This document shows positions 1-6,799 of a stretch of DNA of 6,832 bases, one piece after another. Location: NCBI GenBank assembly GCA_021161625.1, contig JAGHAG010000082.1, positions 1 through 6,832 of the forward strand, given 5' to 3'. Numbering within the stretch: position 1 is the first letter of the stretch; each line of letters opens with the position of its first letter. The stretch is from Elusimicrobiota bacterium (GTDB lineage: Bacteria > CG03). The notes beneath the pieces were generated by a model. That model was given only the letters and a program-made list of their open reading frames with translations, had not been told where the DNA came from and made no database searches. The translations under genes were made by a program, and so were the position numbers.

Positions 1-592
1 CCATTAACCTATCTCTTATAACTTTTGCAAAAATTGAAGCCAAAATGCATTCTGGAATTTTCTGATCAGCTTTTATGATGGATGCCTCAAAATACCCGCT
101 CTCAATTTTGAGGTTTCCATCAACGATTACAAGAGTTTTCTTTTTTGGCAATCTTTTCCCTGTTTTTTTCTCTAAATTCTTAATGGCCCTTTTGGTAGCA
201 AGTTTAGTTGCCTCCCAGATATTAATTCTGTCAATTACTTTTGCCGACACCATTCCCTTTCCCCACAAAATTTTTGGATGATTTTTTAAAGCCTCAAAAA
301 CTTCTTCTCTTTTCCTTGCCGAAAGCTTTTTTGAGTCTTGAATCTGTAATTTTGAATTTGCTAATTTTGAATCTTGAATTGCGCAAAGCAACGAGGTTGC
401 CGCGCAACTTTTCGTTGCAATTTTGCATTCCTGCCTGCCGGCAGGCAAGGTTGCATTTTGAATTTTAAACTTTATTAATACCGCTACTGCCACAACTGGC
501 CCTGCCAAGGGTCCCCTCCCTGCTTCGTCTACCCCAACAATATATTTAAAACTGCACCTTCTTAGTTTTAGTTCTATGTTATCTTTTGGCAT
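1..592 (-). CDS. rnhB: Ribonuclease HII, N-terminal 197 residues (runs off left edge)
   Basis: RNase HII cuts the RNA strand of RNA-DNA hybrids and removes single ribonucleotides misincorporated in DNA. Reading leftward from the ATG at 592-590, the frame is open to the window edge. Seen: VGVDEAGRGPLAGP at residues 19-32, with catalytic Asp22 and Glu23; DSKKLS at 86-91; VDGN with Asp158 at 157-160; and a C-terminal block KADQKIPE...ASIFAKVIRDRLM at 174-197, with Asp194 as the fourth acidic ligand. The DEDD set is therefore complete and only the final part of the protein is missing. Oddity: about 45 residues separate the Ile40 strand from DSKKLS, where E. coli RNase HII has about 10. The extra residues are encoded by palindromes and a partial duplication of the DSKKL region (IQDSKL then IQDSKKL), yet the frame stays open. 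The gene diverges from the solenoid gene. No Shine-Dalgarno precedes the start. Identification is firm; activity despite the insertion is inferred. Confidence 0.95.
   Translation of the reverse strand, partial: MPKDNIELKLRRCSFKYIVGVDEAGRGPLAGPVVAVAVLIKFKIQNATLPAGRQECKIATKSCAATSLLCAIQDSKLANSKLQIQDSKKLSARKREEVFEALKNHPKILWGKGMVSAKVIDRINIWEATKLATKRAIKNLEKKTGKRLPKKKTLVIVDGNLKIESGYFEASIIKADQKIPECILASIFAKVIRDRLM
388..418. repeat. Nested inverted repeat (31 bp) in rnhB
   Basis: Outer arms GCAACGA (388-394) and TCGTTGC (412-418) are complementary, and inner arms GTTGC (396-400) and GCAAC (404-408) pair around a 3-base loop CGC. Together they can form one hairpin with a small asymmetric internal loop. 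It lies within the coding region and has no following T-run on either strand, so it does not look like a terminator. It encodes part of the extra segment of RNase HII. Confidence 0.65.
432..447. repeat. Perfect 16-bp palindrome TGCCTGCCGGCAGGCA
   Basis: The sequence equals its own reverse complement across all 16 bases. It is flanked by 7-bp direct repeats TTGCATT (423-429 and 451-457), which resemble a target-site duplication. The repeat-to-repeat distance is 28 bases, so simple insertion of this unit alone would not have preserved frame. On the coding (minus) strand it falls in the codons for LPAGRQE (residues 49-55). From memory, such GCCTGCCGGCAGGC palindromes are common in Patescibacteria genomes; that is recollection, not a search result. 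Confidence 0.75.
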
Positions 593-614
593 TTTGAAAA
601 AAAATGTCTATAAT
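586..614 (+). promoter_or_regulatory. Putative sigma-70-type promoter of the rightward operon
   Basis: TTGGCA at 586-591 (-35, 5 of 6 matches to TTGACA) is followed by a 17-bp spacer and TATAAT at 609-614 (-10, perfect). The spacer contains an A8 tract. The expected transcription start is near 620-622. The -35 box overlaps the first codons of rnhB on the other strand. If used, the promoter makes the ATG at 604 impossible as a start on this transcript, because it lies upstream of the transcription start. This supports translation from the ATG at 643. It is the only candidate promoter noticed for the five-gene run. Confidence 0.6.
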
Positions 615-615
615 A
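610..615 (-). promoter_or_regulatory. Possible -10 element for leftward rnhB transcription
   Basis: On the minus strand these bases read TATTAT, 5 of 6 matches to TATAAT, and they overlap the rightward -10, so the core TATAATA/TATTATA serves both directions. No good -35 sits 17 bp upstream on this strand (TCACAA at 638-633). Transcription would start near 603, leaving a leader of about 10 bases before the rnhB ATG at 592. Overlapping -10 elements of this kind are known from bidirectional bacterial promoters. The weak -35 keeps confidence low. Confidence 0.3.
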
Positions 616-642
616 AAGAAAGGTTTTTTTTGTTGTGATTTT

Positions 643-1326
643 ATGAATAAACCTCTTGAGCGTTTTACTTTTGACCAACTTCTAAGAGAAATCAGGAACG
701 CAGAAAAAGAAAACCGACCTGCGGATTTATCTTATAAACTTCTGCCTGAATTTTCTTTTTCAGAAAAAGAGATTAACACATCCCTTAATTTTGAGGGTTC
801 TACTATTCAGGGTGCTGTTTACTTTGACAACTGTACCATTAACGGAAATATCAACTTCTCCAACTGCTTAATTTATACTACTTTATATTTTGATAATTCT
901 CAAATTAATGGATCCTTAATTGTCAAGAATGCTCGCATTAGAGAAGTTGTTAATCTAATTTCTTCAAAATTCAAAAAAAATATTAATTTTGAGGGATCAA
1001 AGATTTCAGGATTTCTAGGTCTAAACAAAATCTGGGTGGGTGGAAATCTTAACCTTAAAAAGGTCGAAGTTTTTGATATTGATACCCCTACAGGAAAAAT
1101 AAGAGGAGATATATATCTTAAAAAAGCAAAAATTGTTGGTTCGGTCGTTTTGAAGGAAGCCTTTTTTCAAGGGCTGGGTGATTTTCAGGAAACAGATATT
1201 GATGGAAATTTTAATTTAGAAAACGCACAATTTCAGGAAATTCTTATTTTAACCGGAACTTCTGTCGAAGGAGAAACAATTGCTCAAGGACTGAAATGTA
1301 AAAATTTAATTGCTCATCTTACATAA
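643..1326 (+). CDS. Undecapeptide-repeat beta-solenoid protein of unknown function
   Basis: I do not recognise a specific family. The protein (227 residues from the ATG at 643) has a charged N-terminal segment of about 46 residues (MNKPLERFTFDQLLREIRNA...), followed by about 16 back-to-back units of 11 residues from residue 47 to the end. The pattern is x-(I/L/V)-x-(F/L)-x-x-(S/A/C)-x-(I/F/V)-x-G, for example AVYFDNCTING (58-68), TLYFDNSQING (80-90) and DIYLKKAKIVG (156-166). One unit (146-155, IDTPTGKIRG) is only 10 residues. This periodicity predicts a pentapeptide-repeat-like right-handed beta-helix, often a binding or scaffold fold. No signal peptide or membrane segment is evident, so a cytoplasmic location is likely. 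An in-frame ATG at 604 would add 13 residues (a Phe/Cys-rich leader) but lies upstream of the predicted transcription start. The gene is first in the operon, 7 bases before dnaE. Confidence 0.85.
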   Translation: MNKPLERFTFDQLLREIRNAEKENRPADLSYKLLPEFSFSEKEINTSLNFEGSTIQGAVYFDNCTINGNINFSNCLIYTTLYFDNSQINGSLIVKNARIREVVNLISSKFKKNINFEGSKISGFLGLNKIWVGGNLNLKKVEVFDIDTPTGKIRGDIYLKKAKIVGSVVLKEAFFQGLGDFQETDIDGNFNLENAQFQEILILTGTSVEGETIAQGLKCKNLIAHLT

Positions 1327-1333
1327 TCTTGAT

Positions 1334-4300
1334 ATGTCTCTAAAATTTACCCATCTTCACGTTCACAGTCATTATTCTCTCTTAGACGGTCTACCAAAAA
1401 TAGACGATCTTTTAAATTACACAAAAGAATTAGGAATGGACAGCTTGGCATTAACTGACCACGGAGTGCTTTACGGAGCAGTGGAATTCTTTAAAAAAGC
1501 TAAAGCATCGGGAATTAAACCGATTATTGGCTGCGAACTTTATCTGGCAAGAGAAAAAATGACTCAAAAAAGACCCAATATAGACAACGTGAGATACCAC
1601 ATCGTTCTTTTGGCAAAAAATGAAACCGGTTACAAAAACTTAGTGAAACTAGTAACAAAAGCACACCTTGAAGGTTTTTATTATAAACCGAGAATAGATG
1701 AAGATTTGTTGTTTAAATATTCTGATGGGCTAATTGTCTTAACCGCATGCTTACAGGGTAAAATTCCTCGCCTGATTTTGAGTAATAAGTTTGATCAAGC
1801 AGAACAACTGGCATTGAAATATAAATCGGTTTTTGGAAATGATGGATTTTTCTTGGAACTTCAACACCACCCAAACATCCCTGAACAGAAAAAAGTTAAT
1901 AAAGCGCTCATTGAAATATCAAAAAAACATCACATACCTCTAGTTGCCACCAATGATGTTCATTATCTTCAACCTGAAGATGCTGAAATCCAAGATATCT
2001 TAATGCTTATCAATACAGGCGCCAAACCCGATAACCCTGAACGCTTAACCCTCAAAGCAGACGATTTCTCTCTTCGTCCTCCGGAAAAAATGATAAGTGC
2101 GTTCAAAGATATTCCTGAAGCAATTGAAAACACTCAAAAAATTGTTGACCTCTGCACCTTCGAGTTCGAGCTGGATAAAAGCCGCCTGCCTTCTTTCTCA
2201 GTTCCTGACGAATTAACTCCTGATGACTATTTAAGAAAATTATGCTTGGAAGGATTGAGAAGAAAAGAAAAAGAGTTTAAACAAAACAAAAAAGAGGCAG
2301 AAAAACGACTAAATTATGAGCTGGAGGTGATAAAGAAAACCGGCTTTGCCCCCTACTTTCTTATTGTACAGGACCTTGTTAACTGGGCAAAAAATAATGA
2401 AATAGTTGTAGGGCCGGGCAGGGGGTCTGCAGGGGGTTCCTTGGTGTCATATCTCACAGGAATCACAAACATTAATCCTATTAAACATAACCTTCTTTTT
2501 GAGCGGTTTCTCAATCCTGAAAGAATCTCGATGCCTGATATTGATTTAGATTTTGCAGACACGAGACGAGACGAAGTAATCAGATATGTTTCTCAAAAAT
2601 ATGGACAAAACCATGTAGCTCAAATAATAACTTTTGGAACGATGGCTGCACGCGCTGTGGTAAGAGATGTAGGTAGAGTCTTAGGATATCCTTACAGCTT
2701 TTGCGATAAAATTGCGAAAATGATTCCATTTGGATACTCGCTTGACGATACACTTTCCAGAATCGATGAATTTAAACAGGCATATATTTCAGACCAAAAA
2801 ATTCAAAAATTGATTGATATCTCCAAAAAACTTGAGGGAGTTGCCAGACACGCTTCCACTCATGCCTGCGGAGTAGTCATTTCGCCCCAGCCTCTCGATG
2901 ATATTGTTCCTCTTCAACATCCTACTCAAGACGATAAAGCCATTGTTACTCAATACGAAATGCATTCTATCGAAGACCTCGGTTTGCTAAAAATGGACTT
3001 TTTAGGATTAAAAAACCTTACCATTATCGAAAACACAATAAAACTTGTTAAAAAAATAAGAAAGGAAGATATAGATATCAGCGAGATCCCCTTTGATGAT
3101 AGAAAAACTTTTTCTTTGCTTCAGAAAGGAAATACTAATTGTGTTTTCCAACTTGAAAGTGGAGGAATGAAAAGATGCCTTCGACAGCTCCAACCATCTG
3201 CTTTTGAAGATATCGTAGCAATTCTTGCTCTTTACCGACCAGGACCAATGGATTTTATTCCTACATATATTGCCCGCAAAAAAAACAAAAAACGAATAAA
3301 TTACCTTCATCCAAAACTTGAACCTATCTTAAAAGAAACCTACGGCATCCCTGTCTTTCAGGAACAAATAATGCAAATTGCTCAACAAATTGCCGGATTT
3401 ACCCTAAGCGAGGCAGATATCTTAAGAAAAGCAATTGGTAAAAAAATCAAAAAACTTCTAGTTGCCCAAAAGGAAAAATTTATTCAGGGTGCAATCAAAA
3501 ATGGAGTAGACAAAAAAATAGCCCAAAAAATATGGGAGTGGTTTTTGCCCTTTGCCCGATATGGATTTAACCGCAGCCATTCAACAGGCTACGCAATTGT
3601 TGCGTATCAGACTGCTTATTTAAAAGCCCACTACCCGGTAGAATTTATGGCGGCTGTATTGGCTTCAGAAAAACAAGATATTGAACGTATTGCTTTTCTT
3701 TTAGAAGAATGTAAAAGAATGGGAATTGAAGTACTGCCGCCCGACATCAATGAAAGCTTCGAAAACTTTACAGTGGTGGACAAAAATAAAATCAGGTTTG
3801 GACTTCTTGCGATTAAAAATGTTGGACATAATGTAGTTGAAACAATTGTCGCTGAAAGAAAACGAGGTGGAAAATTTCAATCTTTCAGCGATTTTCTTCA
3901 TCGGATTACTCCAAAAGATATAAATAAAAAATCTCTAGAAGCATTAATCAAGACGGGTGTCTTTGATAAATTAGAAGAAAGAAATAAACTTCTTTATAAT
4001 TTAGATAAAATTTTAGAATATTTAAGAGAAATTCACAGATCTAAATCTAATGGCCAAAAGGGATTATTTGACAGCCTCGCCAGTCACCAACAAAACACTC
4101 TCCCTCTTAAAGAGGCTCAACCATTAAGCAACCATGAAAAATTATCTTGGGAAAAAGAACTCTTAGGTCTTTATATCTCCGGCCATCCCTTGCAATCCTT
4201 TCAAAAAGCCCTATCTAAAATAACAGTGCCCATCAAAAAAATACATCAGGAACTGACAGAAAATAATAAAGATCGTTTCTTTTCTTATCCTTTCAAAAAA

Positions 4301-4567
4301 TCTATTGATGTCGGGTCGCGTATTAAAATCGCCGGCGTCATTACCAGAATTAAAAAAATCATTACCAAAAATGGAAAACCGATGCTTTTTATGGAAGTAG
4401 AAGACCTAACAGAAAAAATAGAAACTATTGTATTTCCGGGAATCATTGAGAGACATTCCACCATTCTTCAGGAAAACAAAATTGTTATTGTAAACGGAAA
4501 GGTTGATCTCACTGACAACATTCCCAAAATTATTGTTGAAGATATTGAAGAATTAATAGAAAAATAA
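1334..4567 (+). CDS. dnaE: DNA polymerase III alpha subunit (replicative polymerase)
   Basis: The catalytic subunit of the replicative polymerase, 1077 residues. The N-terminal PHP domain (about 1-270) retains all nine candidate metal ligands: His9, His11, Asp18, His43, Glu68, His89, Cys139, Asp208 and His210. This pattern fits a metal-dependent proofreading exonuclease, unlike the degenerate E. coli domain. The palm holds GPGRGSAGGS (360-369) and the catalytic aspartates PDIDLDF (Asp402, Asp404) and KMDFLGL (Asp555). The fingers carry YRPGPMDF (634-641) and FNRSHSTGYA (745-754). A helix-hairpin-helix region follows (about 820-860). QKGLF at 908-912 fits the internal clamp-binding motif QxxLF. 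An OB fold occupies about 992-1070. The protein ends there, without the additional C-terminal tau-binding domain seen in E. coli (1160 residues). ATG 1334 is preferred over an in-frame TTG at 1310, which overlaps the upstream gene and adds eight residues before MSLKFTHLHVHS. No intein is present. Confidence 0.98.
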   Translation: MSLKFTHLHVHSHYSLLDGLPKIDDLLNYTKELGMDSLALTDHGVLYGAVEFFKKAKASGIKPIIGCELYLAREKMTQKRPNIDNVRYHIVLLAKNETGYKNLVKLVTKAHLEGFYYKPRIDEDLLFKYSDGLIVLTACLQGKIPRLILSNKFDQAEQLALKYKSVFGNDGFFLELQHHPNIPEQKKVNKALIEISKKHHIPLVATNDVHYLQPEDAEIQDILMLINTGAKPDNPERLTLKADDFSLRPPEKMISAFKDIPEAIENTQKIVDLCTFEFELDKSRLPSFSVPDELTPDDYLRKLCLEGLRRKEKEFKQNKKEAEKRLNYELEVIKKTGFAPYFLIVQDLVNWAKNNEIVVGPGRGSAGGSLVSYLTGITNINPIKHNLLFERFLNPERISMPDIDLDFADTRRDEVIRYVSQKYGQNHVAQIITFGTMAARAVVRDVGRVLGYPYSFCDKIAKMIPFGYSLDDTLSRIDEFKQAYISDQKIQKLIDISKKLEGVARHASTHACGVVISPQPLDDIVPLQHPTQDDKAIVTQYEMHSIEDLGLLKMDFLGLKNLTIIENTIKLVKKIRKEDIDISEIPFDDRKTFSLLQKGNTNCVFQLESGGMKRCLRQLQPSAFEDIVAILALYRPGPMDFIPTYIARKKNKKRINYLHPKLEPILKETYGIPVFQEQIMQIAQQIAGFTLSEADILRKAIGKKIKKLLVAQKEKFIQGAIKNGVDKKIAQKIWEWFLPFARYGFNRSHSTGYAIVAYQTAYLKAHYPVEFMAAVLASEKQDIERIAFLLEECKRMGIEVLPPDINESFENFTVVDKNKIRFGLLAIKNVGHNVVETIVAERKRGGKFQSFSDFLHRITPKDINKKSLEALIKTGVFDKLEERNKLLYNLDKILEYLREIHRSKSNGQKGLFDSLASHQQNTLPLKEAQPLSNHEKLSWEKELLGLYISGHPLQSFQKALSKITVPIKKIHQELTENNKDRFFSYPFKKSIDVGSRIKIAGVITRIKKIITKNGKPMLFMEVEDLTEKIETIVFPGIIERHSTILQENKIVIVNGKVDLTDNIPKIIVEDIEELIEK

Positions 4568-4573
4568 CAAAAT

Positions 4574-6109
4574 ATGCTCAAAACTTTTTTTACTCCCTTT
4601 GAAAATTTTATAACAAAAGAGCCCGAAAGAACAATTTGGTTTCTTTCAAAAGTTCCTCCCGCCTTATTGGAAAAACTTGCCCAGAAGAAGCTTCTTTTAG
4701 GATTTCGTTACGTCGCCAAATATGTGCCCGCATATAAAGATTTTTTAAAGAAACATAACATTAACCCAAAGAGCATAAAAACAATAAACGATTTTCAAAA
4801 ACTTCCTATTACCTCGAAGGAGAATTATGTTTTAAAATACGAAATGACATCTAGAATTATTGACCGAAGAATTAACGAGATATTCTCTATTGAGCGAAGT
4901 TCGGGATACTCAGGAATTCCTATTTATTGGCCTCGTTTACCTGAAGAAGATGAAACTACCAAGCGTCATTTTGAGTTTGGTTTGGTATACCACGCTTGTT
5001 TGAAAAAGTACAAAACTCTTTTTATTGTATGTTTTGCTATGGGAACCTGGCCTAGCGGAGAAAAGGTTTCTCGACTTATGAGAGAAATCGCTAGAAAGCG
5101 AAAATATGTTTTCTCTGTGATAAACCCCGGACCAAATATTCCCGAAACCCTAGAAATTATAGAAAAAATGGGCAAGTATTATCAACATATTATCGTTGCA
5201 GGATACCCTCCGTTTTTAAAAAATCTTATTGAAGAAGGTGTGGCTCGAAAATTTGATTTTTCTAAATATAAAATTACTTTGGTGGGCGGAGGAGAAGATA
5301 ATACTGAAAACTGGCGAGATTATTTGGCAAAAATTTTAAATGTTAAAATCGAAGAGCCGGGAATACCAAAAATATATTCTAATTATGGAGCCGTAGATGT
5401 GGGACTTGGGACAGCTCTTGAATCTCCGCTTTCAGTAATTATTAGAAGATTGGCGTGGAAAAATCAAAAATTAGCTCTTCATCTATTTGGCAAAGAACAT
5501 ATTCCTATGTTGTTTCAGTATAATCCCCTATTGCACTATGTTGAAGAAGAAAACGGAGAAATCCTTTTTACCTGTTATAATTCAACTCCAGTAATCCGAT
5601 ACAGAATTAAAGATCGAGGAGGCGCAATCCCTTTTCAAAAAATGATTTCTTCATTAAAAAAGTTTGGAATAGATATTTTCGACATTTTAAAATCTAAAGG
5701 ATTTAACCCAAAAAGAGTGCTTCATCTGCCTTTCTTTTATGTATATGGCAGAAGTGACGGAACTATTATTTTTAGAGGAGCAAATATATATATTGAAAAT
5801 TTCCAAGCTGCTCTGTCGAATCCCAAAATTATGAACTATCATACTGGAAGGTTTGAAGTAGAAAAAATCACAAACCAAAACGGGGATCCAGATTTACTAA
5901 TTAAAATTGAGCTCAAGCCGCAAATTGCTCCAGACAACAATTTAAAACAGCTATTTCGAGAGACTGTTTTTGAATCTCTAAAAAAACACAATTCGGAATT
6001 TAAAGACGCCTTATCTCATATCGACTATAATGTGGGAAAAGTAGCCTTTAAAAAATTTCAACCTCAAAAAGAAATTAAAAACAGATATATAAAAAAAGAT
6101 GTCATCTAG
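4574..6109 (+). CDS. PaaK/CapK-like adenylate-forming enzyme (phenylacetate-CoA ligase family)
   Basis: The protein of 511 residues has the layout of the phenylacetate-CoA ligase/CapK branch of adenylate-forming enzymes, which activate a carboxylate with ATP as an acyl-adenylate and usually pass it to CoA or another acceptor. Seen: an N-terminal signature RYVAKYVPAYKDF (45-57) and LPITSKENY (77-85); the ATP-binding loop SSGYSGIP (109-116); GGGED (238-242); YGAVDVG (271-277), where the usual Glu of this motif is Asp275; IRYRIKDRGG (341-350), corresponding to RTGD; and the hinge region YGRSDGTIIFRGANIY (391-406). The basic tail KNRYIKKD (502-509) may supply the C-terminal catalytic lysine. The substrate cannot be inferred, and phenylacetate is unlikely to be assured by family name alone. 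The gene follows dnaE by 6 bases and overlaps the methyltransferase by 11, suggesting translational coupling. The superfamily call is strong; CoA-ligase activity is a guess. Confidence 0.85.
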   Translation: MLKTFFTPFENFITKEPERTIWFLSKVPPALLEKLAQKKLLLGFRYVAKYVPAYKDFLKKHNINPKSIKTINDFQKLPITSKENYVLKYEMTSRIIDRRINEIFSIERSSGYSGIPIYWPRLPEEDETTKRHFEFGLVYHACLKKYKTLFIVCFAMGTWPSGEKVSRLMREIARKRKYVFSVINPGPNIPETLEIIEKMGKYYQHIIVAGYPPFLKNLIEEGVARKFDFSKYKITLVGGGEDNTENWRDYLAKILNVKIEEPGIPKIYSNYGAVDVGLGTALESPLSVIIRRLAWKNQKLALHLFGKEHIPMLFQYNPLLHYVEEENGEILFTCYNSTPVIRYRIKDRGGAIPFQKMISSLKKFGIDIFDILKSKGFNPKRVLHLPFFYVYGRSDGTIIFRGANIYIENFQAALSNPKIMNYHTGRFEVEKITNQNGDPDLLIKIELKPQIAPDNNLKQLFRETVFESLKKHNSEFKDALSHIDYNVGKVAFKKFQPQKEIKNRYIKKDVI

Positions 6110-6797
6110 CGGTGCTTTTGAAAGTAGACAATATTTTAAAGCATACGACACTCTGATTGGTGAGTGCCTTCCTCATAAACATCTTCTTGAAACCGTTTTA
6201 AAAGAATTAGATATCAAAAGAAAAGACAAAGTTCTCGACATTGGTTGCGGGACAGGACATTTTTTAAAAATGCTTAAAGAAATGAAAGTAGAAGAGATCA
6301 CAGGAATCGATAATTCTAAATTTGCCTTAGAGTTTTGTAAACAAAAAATTCCTGAGGCAAATTTATTGAAATTAAATATCAGAAAATCTCTTCCTTTCCA
6401 AAGTAACACATTTGACAAAATAGCAGCAATTAATGTTCTTTATTTAATCCCCAAACAAGAGAGAAAAAAAATACTTAAAGAACTTTATCGTGTACTTAAA
6501 AACGGTGGAAAAATAGCAGTAGTAAACCCTAAAAAAGGAGGAAGAGACATTAAAATTTTTCTTGAGGATATAAAAGAAACAATAAAAAGAGATGGTTTTT
6601 TAAAAGGAGGTTTACGCTTTTTAAAATCATTTAAGGCATTTTCTCTTATGCTCTTTCCATATAAAAAGAAGGTATCCCCTAATAAATTTTTTCTTCCAAA
6701 AGAACAAGAAGAAATTCTTAGAAGTTGTGGATTTAAAATTCTTAAAACTAATTTTATATATGCCAACCAGGCAATATTAACCATTGGAAAAAAATAA
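6099..6797 (+). CDS. Class I SAM-dependent methyltransferase (Methyltransf_11-like)
   Basis: The protein of 232 residues has a Rossmann-type methyltransferase core. The SAM-binding motif I is VLDIGCGTG (45-53). Asp71 at the end of strand 2 (ITGID) would bind the ribose of SAM. LPFQSNTFDKIAAINVLYLI (98-117) covers strand 4, and ELYRVLKNGGKIAVVNP (128-144) is the typical post-motif III block. A lysine- and phenylalanine-rich insertion (about 148-200) may form a substrate cap or associate with membrane. These features resemble UbiE/small-molecule methyltransferases more than RNA or protein methyltransferases, but the substrate is unknown. The start overlaps the 3' end of the ligase-like gene in the +1 frame, so the two are probably translated together and may act on one molecule. 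No Shine-Dalgarno precedes the ATG, only an A-rich stretch. Confidence 0.9.
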   Translation: MSSSGAFESRQYFKAYDTLIGECLPHKHLLETVLKELDIKRKDKVLDIGCGTGHFLKMLKEMKVEEITGIDNSKFALEFCKQKIPEANLLKLNIRKSLPFQSNTFDKIAAINVLYLIPKQERKKILKELYRVLKNGGKIAVVNPKKGGRDIKIFLEDIKETIKRDGFLKGGLRFLKSFKAFSLMLFPYKKKVSPNKFFLPKEQEEILRSCGFKILKTNFIYANQAILTIGKK

Positions 6798-6799
6798 AT

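Larger units (their letters stand above)
344..463 (-). repeat. In-frame repeat-rich insertion inside rnhB
   Basis: This stretch encodes approximately residues 44-83 of RNase HII and corresponds to a loop that is only about 10 residues long in E. coli. It contains two palindromic units (388-418 and 432-447). It also has a 14-of-15 direct repeat, ATTCAAGATTCAAAA against ATTCAAGACTCAAAA on the minus strand (379-365 and 343-329), which duplicates the codons before DSKKL. GC content at 381-450 is 40 of 70 bases, clearly above the AT-rich surroundings. The frame remains open across it. It resembles in-frame palindromic elements such as those known from Rickettsia genes. The exact borders are estimates from the length difference. 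Confidence 0.7.

Noticed and set aside
75..281. Rightward open frame of 68 codons with hydrophobic residues
   Set aside because: Antisense shadow of RNase HII codons; no independent start signal or family resemblance.
388..447. Hairpins as a transcription terminator
   Set aside because: They are inside an intact coding frame and are not followed by a T-run on either strand.
241..468. Rightward open frame across the rnhB repeat segment (peptide containing PACRQAR)
   Set aside because: It lies antisense to a clear RNase HII gene, and its sequence is only the other-strand reading of the palindrome.
1310..1333. Upstream TTG start for dnaE
   Set aside because: It would overlap the preceding gene and add eight residues with no counterpart; the conserved N-terminus begins at the ATG at 1334.
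2353..3901. Leftward open frames opposite dnaE (2353-2562, 3008-3310, 3701-3901)
   Set aside because: All lie opposite highly conserved polymerase codons and have no recognisable protein features.
4966..5878. Leftward open frames opposite the ligase-like gene (4966-5175 and 5687-5878)
   Set aside because: Shadows of a well-supported coding region.
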